NCBI GenBank assembly: GCA_051294375.1
Contig: CM119270.1
Coordinates: forward strand, 22,005,897 to 22,069,896
Length of the DNA stretch: 64,000 nucleotides
Source of the DNA: Paraspadella gotoi
Taxonomy: Eukaryota; Chaetognatha
Direction of reading: 5' to 3'
Position numbers and translations under genes: made by a program. Shown here in pieces: positions 50,189 through 59,434 of the stretch (positions within the stretch are counted from its first letter, which is position 1; each line of letters starts with the position of its first letter). The notes under the pieces were generated by a model, which saw only the letters and a program-made list of their open reading frames with translations, was not told the DNA's origin and ran no database searches.

Positions 50189-50219
50189 TTAAAAAAATAA
50201 ATAAAAGTAAAAAAAAAAA

Positions 50220-50425
50220 AGAAATGAATTTAACACAGTCAGTCAGTCAGTCAGTCATTGAAGCTCAATTGAGACAAAAGGCAACAGAAAAAAAAAATAA
50301 AATTGAGATTTTGAGAGAGACTAGGTTGAAAACATGGTCCTACTATGAGACATGGTCCCACTATGAGATATGGTCCCATTATGAGACTATACACAATAAG
50401 AAAGGAATCCTGAACCAACAGTAGT
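50220..50425 (+). repeat. TCAG run and short ATGAGA repeat
   Basis: (TCAG)n at about 50237-50258, then three copies of ATGGTCC(T/C)A(C/T)TATGAGA(C/T) at 50332-50390. The frame through it has no gene support. Confidence 0.75.
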
Positions 50426-50527
50426 CGAGCCTTGTGATAAGTTCTTCCCGCGGATAAGCACGACACCTACAGTCGTCACCCGGTGGCTCAATGTATCAAC
50501 TCATGTCAATCATGTACCGTAATTGTT

Positions 50528-50630
50528 AGGAAACGTGAGGACGTTCCGAAACCGCCTTGGGGGCCTGGAAAACCCTTAAGCCTGGTCCCAAGCCCAGGAC
50601 TCGTTCCATTGCTGCTGAGGGGGCACAGAA
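50528..50630 (+). mobile_element. dispersed repeat, copy of 10.06-kb element
   Basis: ACGTGAGGACG, GGGGGCCTGGAAAACCCTTA, CCTGGTCCCAAGCCCAGGAC and ATTGCTGCTGAGGGGGCACA reproduce the reverse complement of 10060-10180. The B-box-like part present at 10 kb is missing, so this copy is truncated. Confidence 0.65.
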
Positions 50631-50815
50631 AATACAGATATATATCATACACGCTTTATTAACTCCACGATATCCATTAGCCAGTTTGATTAGATATGGA
50701 ATAAACGGATTTGTACTAATTTCATGAGCTTCACTCGCTTTAAGTTGAAAGTTTTATTCAATTATTATTGGTTCGTATTTTCTCTTAATTCAATCCAAAC
50801 AATTTTTTTTCTCAG

Positions 50816-50924
50816 ATTTTAACGCGCGGTCCTTCCTCTCCGTCCGTCGATCTAGACGGACATACGGATTTGAAAGACGATGGCGGAAGAAACTGGGGGC
50901 TGGAACGAATGCGCGCTATTGAAG
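50816..50924 (+). CDS. candidate exon of unknown gene
   Basis: A long T-rich tract ending TTTTTTTTCTCAG precedes 109 open bases that end at ATTGAAG|GTGTGTGT. Read from phase 0 it gives ILTRGPSSPSVDLDGHTD then LKDDGGRNWGLERMRAIE and ends in phase 1. The local GC content is high against AT-rich flanks, as in the fucosyltransferase exons. The N gap 50933-51037 begins within the intron. It could join the exon at 53462 in frame (giving ...AIE-E-KRLQSPK). No family recognised. Confidence 0.45.
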
Positions 50925-51037
50925 GTGTGTGTNNNNNNNNNNNNNNNNNNNNNNNNNNNNNNNNNNNNNNNNNNNNNNNNNNNNNNNNNNNNNNNNNNNN
51001 NNNNNNNNNNNNNNNNNNNNNNNNNNNNNNNNNNNNN

Positions 51038-51074
<37 letters not shown>

Positions 51075-51483
51075 CTCAAATGAAATATTGGTCCAATCAT
51101 TTAGATCAGATTCCAAGTAAATAAAATGAAATTGACTCTAAAACTAAACTTTTCCTCTGACCACAAGAGGGTGACTTCCTACATTTATTGTCCTCATAAG
51201 CTCACCTCTCTCAGTGACCTCTTTTGACCTCCCACTAACTCCTGTGACCATTCAGTGATCCGTCAGATCTCCTTGTATCTTTTTTTACCCTATAACCTTA
51301 CCTTTCGACACTTTAACCTTCCACTAACCCCATGATCTGACACTATCTTCACCGACCCCATGACCTTTCACCATTCTAAGTGACCCTTATGACCTGACCC
51401 TAATCTTCTTTCCCTCAGCGTCAAACCAAAATCTTCGACTTTCGTTCGACTGAATCAAAAAAACCCAAGATAATTTTTTTTTT

Positions 51484-53061
51484 GTTGCGACGAAAATAAT
51501 CGCGGTGCATCTCTATAACTCATTTTTCGGTCGGTCGGTTCGTATATCTGTCTGTCTATCAGTCTGTCCTACTTACATTTGAAATGCTTATAACACCGGT
51601 AATATTCTATTTTTTATGTTAATATTTTGTAGGAAAGTAAGATAAGATAAGATAAGACCTTTAATGTGGTAATTTCAGTTAATATTTTGCCGACTGTTAG
51701 GATATATTTATATATTTCTTAGGTATATGTTTTATACTTGTGTAGTCACATGACCAGAACTACTGTCACGTGATTAAGGTTAATTAGGGTTACGATAACC
51801 GTTAACAGTTAACGGTTATTAACGGTTTAAAAATAACTTTAACCTAACCGTTAATAATATTTTATTTTAACGGTTAAATTCGGTTAATTTTTAAATATGA
51901 ATTTTTTTATTTTTGGTATAAAATCTTTGAGTTTTAAAAGAAAAGTAATTTTTTCTTGTCCTCTCTTTATACTCCCTCTCCTTTTCTCACCATATTTTTT
52001 TCACCTCTCTCTCTTTTCCATTTTTTTCCTATTTTTTTCCTTTGTTATTTTCAAACCCTTTAATCTTTTTTCTATACTAATCTCCTTCTGTACCTATCTC
52101 TCTCTTTCTCTCTTTTCCCCTCCTTCTTTTCTCCTTTCTTTTCTCTCCTTTTTTTCTCCCTTTTCTTTTACCTTTTTCATTTTTTTTCTTGCCCTTCCAG
52201 TGGTTTTTTCTTTTCTTACTTATTTTTCTCCCAATTTTTTTTTCGTTTTTCCTTTCAATTAATTTTATACATTTACATCAAAGAATATAATGAAATATAC
52301 ATATATATGCACATGCAAATAGTTGCATACATTTTCCTGCAAATTAAATTCTTATATAAAATAAATAATATCCTATTTTGCTATTTTTTTATTCACTCTT
52401 TAAACAAACAAAGAAGCAAATGAAATAAAACCAAAATATATGAAAAAATTATTAAAAAAACCAAATAAAAATAAATGTCATAAAAAAATTAATAATAGAA
52501 GGAACTAATCTTAAAATGGACATTAAGGCTATCCTTCAATCATGATATATTTTTTAATAAAACTGAAAAAAATATTTAATAATCAATAAATCTTTGGATC
52601 AATCGATCAATCAAACTTTCAATCAAAAAAATATTATTCATAATTTATATTTATGGTTATGGCTTATGAAAAAATAAAAACAGAAAACAAGCGTTTAAGA
52701 AACTAACAACTAGAAAAATAAGCATTGCTGATGAAGACGCTAATTGTAGAGTCGAAACATGTCCGAAACAAAACAAATTAATTGTTTTCCTGTCTAAAAG
52801 TTATATTATAAAATTAACCGATTTTAACGGTTAACCGTTAAAAATATTAGTTTTAACGGCTAAGCGAAATTTCTCAAAAATTAACGGTTATCGGAACCCT
52901 AAGGTTAATGCAGCATATTTTGTGCTATGTTTGGTTGTTTTACTTTAAACATTGCAAATGAGTGGACAACTATAGTTAGTTTGTTACATATAAATTGCAT
53001 AGTTACATTATCACGTAGTCACTTAGAAATATATGTTAAAAGAAAGTAACTGCAGCGCAAC
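51484..53061 (-). mobile_element. subfamily A element split by a transposon
   Basis: Left end GTTGCGACGA...ATCGCGGTGCATC, CTCTATAACTCATTTTT, CGGTCGGTCGG and CTGTCTGTC. The right end is AAAGTAACTGCAGCGCAAC at 53043-53061. Between its halves sits the hAT-like insertion 51785-52901. Without it the element is about 460 bp. Confidence 0.7.
51785..52901. mobile_element. hAT-like non-autonomous DNA transposon
   Basis: Left end TAGGGTTACGATAACCGTTA and right end, in reverse complement, TAGGGTTCCGATAACCGTTA: one mismatch in 20. An exact 8-bp direct repeat AGGTTAAT flanks it (51777-51784 and 52902-52909). A TAGGG start with an 8-bp target duplication is the hAT superfamily signature. The interior has subterminal AACCGTTAA motifs (typical transposase-binding repeats), a pyrimidine tract (51950-52260) and a GCTGATGAAGACGC...CGAAACATGTC block. 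No transposase, so it depends on a partner in trans. Confidence 0.85.
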
Positions 53062-53089
53062 ACTTTGGAATTACTCTTCTTCTTTTCTT

Positions 53090-53461
53090 TTTTAATATAA
53101 TGAAATCTCGACCTTCGACGGGAAAAGTGGATCATCTGTATCCATTTTTGGGCGACAGATGGGGAAGCAGATGTCGATGGGAAAAGGAGGAAGTGGAAAT
53201 GGGGAAATGGAAAATGGAAAATGGAAAAGAAGGAAAAGGAAAAAAAGGAAATAGAAAATAAAGCGGTAAATAGAAAAAAGGTAATATTGTAATGAAAACA
53301 AGAAAATTGGAAAATAAAATAAAAAACTAAATGGAAAAGTTTGGTAGGAGAATCAAAAAGAATATGGTTTGGTAGAAAGAAAGAAAAAGAGTGAGGGATA
53401 GCGGGAGAAAGGGATGTAAAGCTCTATTGTAATATTCCATTGTAATGTTTTATTTCAAGAG
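53090..53461. other. G/A-rich spacer, no gene seen
   Basis: GGGAAA-rich unique DNA between the split element and the next candidate exon. Confidence 0.5.
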
Positions 53462-53686
53462 AGAAACGATTGCAATCACCAAAACAACAAAGAGACCAGA
53501 GACAAGCTCGTACAATCACTTCACGGATTAGTTTGGAGGATCGACGACGACGACGACGACGACGACAAAGACGTAAAGTCCAGAGAAATCTAAACCGTAA
53601 CGCTTTTTACTTTTCTTTTCTGTTAAAAAACGAAAGATTCGCTTCGGCGATGAATGGGATGGATTTTCGGTCATTCGACCACTCGA
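53462..53686 (+). CDS. candidate exon, Arg-rich
   Basis: Begins after TTTATTTCAAGAG (alternative acceptor two bases earlier) and ends at CACTCGA|GTAAGA. It is 225 bases, open, phase 1 at both ends. The peptide reads KRLQSPKQQRDQRQART, ITSRISLED, an Arg run from a CGA repeat, QRRKVQRNLNRNAFYFSF, LLKNERFASAMNGMDF and RSFDHS. There is no ATG at its start, so it is internal. Joins in frame to the exon at 53963. Unknown function; strongly basic. Confidence 0.4.
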
Positions 53687-53962
53687 GTAAGAATAAGTCT
53701 ATAAATGGAAACACGAAGAAATGTTTTTTTTTCTCTCCTTCCTTTTTTCCCTTTTTCTTTTGTCCTCCCTTTCTTTTCTTTTCTCCATTCTCATTCCTTT
53801 TCTCCCTTTCCTTTCTTTCCTCCATCCTCATTTCTTTCCTCCCTTTCCTTTCTTTCCTACATCATTTCTTTACTCTCTTTTCTTTCTTTCCTCCATTCTC
53901 ATTCCTTTCCTCTCTCTTCTTTCTTTTCTCCTTTCTCATTCCTTTCCTTTTCCTCCCTTCAG

Positions 53963-54655
53963 CTACAAACGATGAAAACCCCAAATATATTCATTCTTCT
54001 CGTCTTCCTCAACGTCGTCGTGGTCGTCGTCGTTGCTCTCAACCAAAAACCTCAGCCGTTTCTCCACAACCGTCCATCCAAATAGGCCTCGAAATTCCTC
54101 ACCAAAATAGCCAACAAAATTCTGTCCACAATGATTCCTATAATGTTGTGGAAAATAGCGTTATTCAAGGGACCCACAATGGCGCTCACAATGGCACCCA
54201 CAAATGCGCGCAAAATGGGGGCCAAAGAGACGCCAAAAACGGTGCCAAAAATGGCGTCAAAACTGTCATCCCTCACAACGACATAGACCACAACGCCACC
54301 CGATACGGCGCCGTCAAATCGTTCGTCCTTCGTCTCAAAAGCGGCGCCAGTGGAAGAACGAACTACGGCGCCATCGACGCTGGATCAAAATCCGGCGCTG
54401 ATTCTCAAAACGGCGCAAGGTCTCACTCCGGTGGCGGGTCTAAATCCAGCGTGGGGTCTAAATCCGGCGTGGGGTGTAAATTTGGTGGCGCACCTAAATC
54501 CGGCACGAGGTCTAAATCTGGCGCTGGGTCTAAATCCGGCACGGGGTTTAAATCCGGTGTGGGGTCTAAATCAGTCGCGGGGTCTAAATCTGGGACAAAC
54601 AGCGGCTCCTCTTCATCCATAAGGAGGAGGAGGAGGGAATGCTCGTGTTTTGCTG
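53963..54655 (+). CDS. candidate exon, Lys-Ser-Gly repeat protein
   Basis: Acceptor TTTTCCTCCCTTCAG|CT and donor GCTG|GTAAGA bound 693 bases (231 codons), open in the phase-1 frame. After TNDENPKYIHSSRLPQRRRG come NGT/NGA-type repeats (VIQGTHNGAHNGTHK; AKNGAKNGVKT), a short unique part (KSFVLRLKSGASGRTNYGA) and about ten heptad-like KSG(A/V/T)GS units, ending SSSSIRRRRRECSCFA. The composition suggests a disordered or structural, perhaps secreted, protein, but that is only inference. An overlapping frame starting at ATG 53970 reads MKTPNIFILLVFLNVVVVVV and looks like a signal peptide, yet stops at 54085. A frameshift error joining the two cannot be excluded. Confidence 0.45.
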
Positions 54656-54659
54656 GTAA

Positions 54660-54660
<1 letters not shown>

Positions 54661-54748
<88 letters not shown>

Positions 54749-54767
54749 ATTGATTGATTGATTGATA
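54661..54767. repeat. (GATT)n microsatellite
   Basis: About 26 units with one GGTT variant, starting five bases after the donor of the exon at 53963-54655. Confidence 0.95.
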
Positions 54768-54891
54768 TCCAACATGATCGATTGATTGACTGATTGGAGA
54801 GTATAATATATATTATTAGGTTGATTAAATATTAATATATTCCTTTCAAAAATATTCGTTTATTATATAGCATATTACTATTAAATTTATT

Positions 54892-55195
54892 AGCCGGCTC
54901 TACTTACAGCAGATCCCGGCTCTACATTTCACTTTGTCGGTCCGTCGGTCCCACCACAAAATATTGTCGGTATGTCACTTAGATCATGTCAGAGCATCGA
55001 ATTATGATAAATTATGCAAAAAATCGATGACCGTCCATTCGTCTGTCTGTCCGTCCGTCTGTCCGTCCCCCCTAAATTTGAACCCCAATTACTCATGAGT
55101 GGATGGATGGATTAAAACGAAATTGTATGTGTGTAGGAAAGTGTGTGATTGAGCTGAGTATAAAGTTTTGATGGAATCGAGTTAAAATAAAAAAA
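54892..55195 (-). mobile_element. hairpin-ended element, subfamily B, copy 3
   Basis: Hairpin at 54892-54921. On the minus strand the stem AGCCGG-G-ATCTGCT pairs with AGTAGAG-CCGGCT around GTA. Next come the CGGTCCGTCGGTCCCACC block, a CTGTCCGTCCGT microsatellite, CCAATTACTCATGAGTGGAT and GATGGAATCGAGTTAAAA. It differs from the 4.65-kb hairpin by paired changes that keep the outer stem. Confidence 0.7.
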
Positions 55196-55199
55196 ACAA

Positions 55200-55685
55200 A
55201 AACATTTCACTATTTGATTATGCTTTTTTCATATATAAGTGTGAATGCAAGCTGCATTAATGAATTAATTAATTATTTGATTAATTAATAAATATTTAAA
55301 TAATTAATTTATTTATTTATTAAAAATTAATTGAATCGTCCAAGTGGAAATGAGTTTAAATGGGATAAAATATCTTGTTTTACTATTAGATTATGCTTAT
55401 TTCTTTTTATTAAATCAATTAATTTAATAATTAAATAATTAATTATCTGATAAGCTGCTAACCGTAATTGATCGTGAACCTGTTTTAATATTTGACTATG
55501 ATTTTTTTTATATTTTAAATAAAATGCAAGATTCATTAATTAATCAATTAATTAACTAATTATTCAATCAATGAAACAATGAAACAATAAAACAATCAAT
55601 CAATCAATCGTCGTCGGTGTTATCGTCGCCATCATCGTCGCTTTTTTCGTGGTCAATGACCTGACAAAAAGACCTAAAACATACA
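55200..55685. other. no gene seen
   Basis: AT-rich with TTAATTAA-type runs and a CAAT run (55575-55608). Confidence 0.5.
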
Positions 55686-55785
55686 AGTTTGAGCAAACAA
55701 TGCCGGAACTGATCAGATAATTAATTAAGTAATTAATTACTGCTAATAATCGTGGGCAGGTCCGGCATTGTTCAAACTTGTTTTA
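55686..55785. mobile_element. intact 100-bp MITE (family C)
   Basis: Left end ACAAGTTTGAGCAAACAATG then CCGGAACTG. Right end, reverse complement, ACAAGTTTGAACAATGCCGG then ACCTG. The two differ by a 4-base indel and one substitution over about 25-29 bp. The interior is TTAATTA-rich. One-ended relatives lie at 3506 and 48968. It stands in the intron directly before the exon at 55808. Confidence 0.8.
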
Positions 55786-55807
55786 TCATTACTTTCTAAT
55801 TTTTCAG

Positions 55808-55924
55808 AAGATGAAATAAAGACTCCAGTTTTGCTGGAAAGACTGAAGGCGATGAGGAAGAGAGTAAAAGAGACACCAAGCCCGATGCCATCGCTGACAA
55901 TGGAGGAAGCGGCTGACCTCATCG
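55808..55924 (+). CDS. candidate exon, helical charged segment
   Basis: Acceptor ACTTTCTAATTTTTCAG|AA and donor CTCATCG|GTGAGA bound 117 bases, open, phase 1 to phase 1. It reads DEIKTPVLLERLKAMRKR, VKETPSPMPS, LTMEEAADLI. This is a normal, non-repetitive protein composition with amphipathic helix character, the best evidence that the 50.8-58.3 kb exon set is real. Joined to the previous exon it gives CSCFA-E-DEIKTP. Family not recognised. Confidence 0.55.
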
Positions 55925-56979
55925 GTGAGAGAGTGAGATAGAGACAGAGAGAGAGATGCTGAGAGTGAGACAGAGAAAGAAATATTGCAAGCATCAACAA
56001 TTGAAATGTGAAAGTTAAAAACGTCACGACTGGTCATAATGATTCATGTAATCAAAATATTATATTAAAATTAATATAATATTAATTATCGAGTTCAAAT
56101 CCTAATTTTAATTTTAGTGACAAGTGACAAGTGACAAGTGATATGAATTCTGAATTTCTGAGGTTTTAATTGGAGTTAAGGGGGTCATTTCCCTTCAATT
56201 CTTTTTATCTTTATTCTTTATTCTTTATATCAAAAAATAATTAATTTGGTTTCCTTTCCTTTATTTTCCTTTGCTTTTCCTTTTCCAACATCTCTCCCTT
56301 TTTTCCTTTCTCTCCCAACTCTGCTTTCTACTTTTCTTATTCCTTTTTTCGGAGTAACTCTATAATAGAGTGATGTGAAAATGATAAAATTTTAGAAAAT
56401 TAAAATTTAGCATATAACACATGACTAATAAAAATACTTTGGTAAATTTATTTTTCAATTTTATACATTAGTGGGCACCAGTGAGCTATATTTATATATA
56501 GTACTAAGTATATAATAGGCTAAAATTTCAAGATGCCAATTTTTAAATTTTTAAATCGGATTTGGAATCCTTGCAAAAAGTTAATATAAGAAAGTATAAT
56601 TATTTTTTTATAAATTTTTTTATTAAGTTAGTCAAAAATGTAAAAAACTATATTTAAATCGCTGATTTTCAATATCCAGCTTAAAAATATAGTTTTTTTA
56701 TAATTTTAACAAACTTAATGACATAATTTTTGAAAAAGATTTATATTTTCTTTTATTAACTTTTTATGGGGAATTTGAATCTGCTCTCAGAATTAAAAAA
56801 AATCATTTTAAAATTTTGACATTATATAAGGGTAGTACTATATACAAAATAAGCTGACTGGGCTACTATATTTGTAAAAAAAAATAACTACAGATTAGTA
56901 TTCACTAATATGATAGTTTTCAAGATATAACTGCTAAATTTTGATTACAAACTTTCACTTCACCCTACTCTATAAGTCA

Positions 56980-57490
56980 CTTTTCTTTTATCTATTTTTT
57001 TCCTTTTTCTCTTTTTCTTTTTTATATTTTTTCTTTTTTCTTATTTTCTTTTTTCTATTTTTTCCTTTTTCTTTTTCTTTTTTCAATTTTTTCCTTTTTC
57101 TCTTTTTCTTTTTTCTCTTTTTTCCTTTTTTTTTCTATTTTCTATTTTTTCCTTTTTCTTTTCTTCTTTTTTCTATTTTTACCTTTTTCTTTTTCTTTTT
57201 TCAATTTTTTCCTTTTTCTCTNNNNNNNNNNNNNNNNNNNNNNNNNNNNNNNNNNNNNNNNNNNNNNNNNNNNNNNNNNNNNNNNNNNNNNNNNNNNNNN
57301 NNNNNNNNNNNNNNNNNNNNNNNNNNNNNNNNNNNNNNNNNNNNNNNNNNNNNNNNNNNNNNNNNNNNNNNNNNNNNNNNNNNNNNNNNNNNNNNNNNNN
57401 NNNNNNNNNNNNNNNNNNNNNNNNNNNNNNNNNNNNNCTATTTTTTCCTTTTTCTTTTTTTCTTTTTTCTATTTTTTATTTTTCTTTTCC
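56980..57490. repeat. pyrimidine tract with 216-N gap
   Basis: TTTTTCC/TTTTTCT repeat, the inverted counterpart of 34940-35440 and the outer limit of the giant inverted repeat. N run at 57222-57437. Confidence 0.9.
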
Positions 57491-57519
57491 CAGTCACACT
57501 TTTTCTCCCCCTCTTCCAG

Positions 57520-57610
57520 CTGCCGGCAATAAACAGACCGACCAATCAACTCCTTCAGCTTCATCGCCCAGATTATTTCTCACATTTTCTTTTTCCAAAA
57601 GGAAAATCTT
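57520..57610 (+). CDS. possible short exon (3' end uncertain)
   Basis: Acceptor CCCCCTCTTCCAG|CT is excellent and phase-compatible with the donor at 55924, giving A-AGNKQTDQSTPSASSPRLF then LTFSFSKRK. No good donor follows; the only GT is in TCTT|GTTTCT. The frame continues in register through the CT microsatellites to the exon at 57925. Confidence 0.3.
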
Positions 57611-57639
57611 GTTTCTATTTTTAGCTGATCAAATTTACT

Positions 57640-57652
57640 CTCTCTCTTTCTT

Positions 57653-57703
<51 letters not shown>

Positions 57704-57820
57704 CTCTCTCTCTCTATCTCTCTCTCTCTCTCTTTTCTTTTTTTTTAAATTGATTCCTATTTTATCTTTTTCTTCTACCCATTTTTTCTCTTCCAACGCC
57801 CTCCCCCGCATTTGTTTTTC

Positions 57821-57887
<67 letters not shown>

Positions 57888-57888
57888 C
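57640..57888. repeat. (CT)n microsatellites
   Basis: CT runs at about 57658-57732 and 57818-57885 around unique DNA. Confidence 0.95.
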
Positions 57889-57924
57889 TCCCTCTCATCA
57901 TTTTTTTTCTTTCGAATTCATTAG

Positions 57925-58271
57925 GAATGCGTCCCCCTTCTCCCTCGCGGACCGAAGGCAGGAACAGACGCTTGGAGCCGATAGGGACTCCAGTTCCACG
58001 TCCATGCGACGTCGTCGACCAATCAGCGCTCGTGCCTTTTCCCGTCGACCAATCAACAACCGAGATTGGCTGGGCAACCGGTCGCGACGCAGCCGACCAA
58101 TCAGGAGACGATTCCGGTAATTTCGTCCAATGGGAATCAAGAACTGGAAACGTCGGCCAATGGGAGGGGCGGAGGGGGGACCAATCAAGGAAGAGATCGA
58201 CGTCGAACGGAAACCAATTAACTTCTTGGGATTTAAAAGAATTGAAAAAAGTCCTTCCAGAAATCGGCTGA
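57925..58271 (+). CDS. candidate terminal exon with 10-residue repeats
   Basis: Acceptor TTTTCTTTCGAATTCATTAG|GA, phase 1, then open to TGA at 58269-58271. It reads MRPPSPSRTEGRNRRLE, PIGTPVPRPCDVV, then units of about ten residues opening with DQS or QW (DQSALVPFPV, DQSTTEIGW, DQSGDDSGNFV, QWESRTGNVG, QWEGRRG, DQSRKRSTSNG). It ends NQLTSWDLKELKKVLPEIG. GC content is much higher than in the surroundings. No family recognised. The same DNA holds eight CCAAT boxes and a GGGGCGGAG box, so a promoter reading is possible instead. Confidence 0.45.
58019..58218. promoter_or_regulatory. array of eight CCAAT boxes, 30-bp rhythm
   Basis: CCAAT at 58019, 58049, 58097, 58127, 58157, 58181 and 58214, and ATTGG at 58065. 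Steps of 30, 32, 30 and 30 bp dominate. GGGGCGGAG lies between the sixth and seventh. CCAAT plus GC boxes are NF-Y/Sp1-type promoter elements in animals. The alternative is that they are a by-product of the 30-bp coding repeat, where GACCAATCA spells Asp-Gln-Ser. Confidence 0.4.
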
Positions 58272-58342
58272 TTAGTCCAAGAAAAAAGAAGGGGTTTCCT
58301 TGGGGATGGTAAGATCAGCCATATGTGGCTTGGGTAGAAAAG

Positions 58343-58346
<4 letters not shown>

Positions 58347-58384
<38 letters not shown>
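58347..58384. repeat. (GA)n microsatellite
   Basis: Short GA run. Confidence 0.9.
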
Positions 58385-58390
<6 letters not shown>

Positions 58391-58752
58391 CAAAAAATTC
58401 GATACAAAATGATAGTTATTTTTTTGTACTTCTATTTTGCAAAACAATTTAAAAACTATTTTAATAAAGAGATGTAGCGGGCTTTGCCCAGGTTTATTCT
58501 GCTCCGGGCATTATTATAACCAATGTCTACTTTCATATTTTCCAGATTTTCAGTGTATTTAAACAAAATTTAGAATAGAATTGATGATTGATATTTTTAT
58601 AGTCTACTTACGAGAATCTGTCTTAGAAGCTGTTTGTTTTCGTACAATAAAGAAATAATTGCAATTGTATTGTCGACAGTTTTCAATAAAATCATTAACG
58701 CTGAAATTGAAATTGAAATTGAAATTGTAATAACAGATATAAATTGATTTTA

Positions 58753-59038
58753 GGTCGCGGAGCAACTCTATAAGTCACTTTTCGGTTTGTCCGTCGGTCT
58801 GTTGGTCTGTCGGTCGGTATGTCTGTCCGTCGGTCTGTCCCACTTACGTTAAAAATGTTCATAACTTTCATATAGTTGGTTGCTCATTTGTTAAGACAGG
58901 AAACATTTTTAAATGAAAAGGACTGCTAGCGCCGCCTTCTGGAAATACTGAAACTAATAAGTGACGAATTCCGATGCAGAAAGTTATTGTAGTCTTGTCA
59001 TATCATATCATATCATATGGCAGTCACTGCGGCGCAAC
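58753..59038 (-). mobile_element. hairpin-ended element, subfamily A, copy 5
   Basis: GGTCGCGGAGCAACTCTATA (half a hairpin, truncated), AGTCACTTTTCGG, a long CGGTCTGT block, and GGTTGCTCATTTGTTAAGAC. Next are GCTAGCGCCGCCTTCTGGAA, a CATAT run and the intact right end CACTGCGGCGCAAC. The last parts closely match the 8157-8422 copy. Confidence 0.75.
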
Positions 59039-59114
59039 ACATTTGAATTACCCTTCTTGTTTTTTTTCATTTTTTAATTCAATTCTTCTTGTTGGAAGAA
59101 ACAAAATATAAAAA

Positions 59115-59268
59115 CGAAAGGTCAAAGGTTAAAAGGTGAAAAGGTCAAAGGTCAAAGGTCAAACTACCAAACGTCAATGGTCTAAAATCAAAGGTCAAAG
59201 ATCAAAGGTCAAAAGATCAAAGGTCAAGGATCAAAGGTCAAAGGTCAAGATTTAAAAGGTGGAAAAGG
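59115..59268 (+). repeat. 7-bp AGGTCAA repeat (DR1-like)
   Basis: About 20 copies of AGGTCAA with GATCAA variants. Adjacent units form AGGTCAAAGGTCA, the direct-repeat-1 site of HNF4/RXR-type nuclear receptors. Confidence 0.85.
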
Positions 59269-59318
59269 TCGAAGTTATTTTGTCGCCGGAGAAAAGAGAT
59301 TTGAGAAGAATCAGCTCT

Positions 59319-59362
<44 letters not shown>

Positions 59363-59388
59363 GTCATGACGACTGTTGTCTTTCCCAG

Positions 59389-59416
59389 CGGCGACAAACT
59401 AGGAGAATGTGAAAAG
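59389..59416 (+). CDS. possible 28-base microexon
   Basis: GTTGTCTTTCCCAG|CGGCGACAAACTAGG, then AGAATGTGAAAAG|GTGAGA: good sites around 28 open bases (GDKLGECEK). Too short to judge further. Confidence 0.2.
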
Positions 59417-59434
59417 GTGAGAACTCGAGAGATA

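Larger units (their letters stand above)
48721..57490. other. intact right arm of giant inverted repeat
   Basis: Holds clean tandem repeats, a nested transposon and open, splice-bounded exons, so this arm is taken as the true genomic sequence. It contains N gaps at 48824-48848, 49660-50188, 50933-51037 and 57222-57437. The outer limit is within the pyrimidine tract 56980-57490, matching the purine tract 34940-35440 on the left. Confidence 0.8.

Noticed and set aside
34940-57490. A giant DNA transposon (Polinton/Maverick or virus-like) bounded by 1.5-kb inverted repeats
   Set aside because: The first look at 35-36.5 kb against 56-57.5 kb suggested this, but the complementarity continues to the centre and no polymerase, integrase, capsid or other hallmark gene exists. 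The structure is one palindrome, not an element with a unique core.
57635-58447. 270-codon minus-strand frame opposite the candidate terminal exon
   Set aside because: Its ends are GA-repeat Arg/Glu and Leu/Ser runs. The middle is the antisense of the better supported plus-strand exon.
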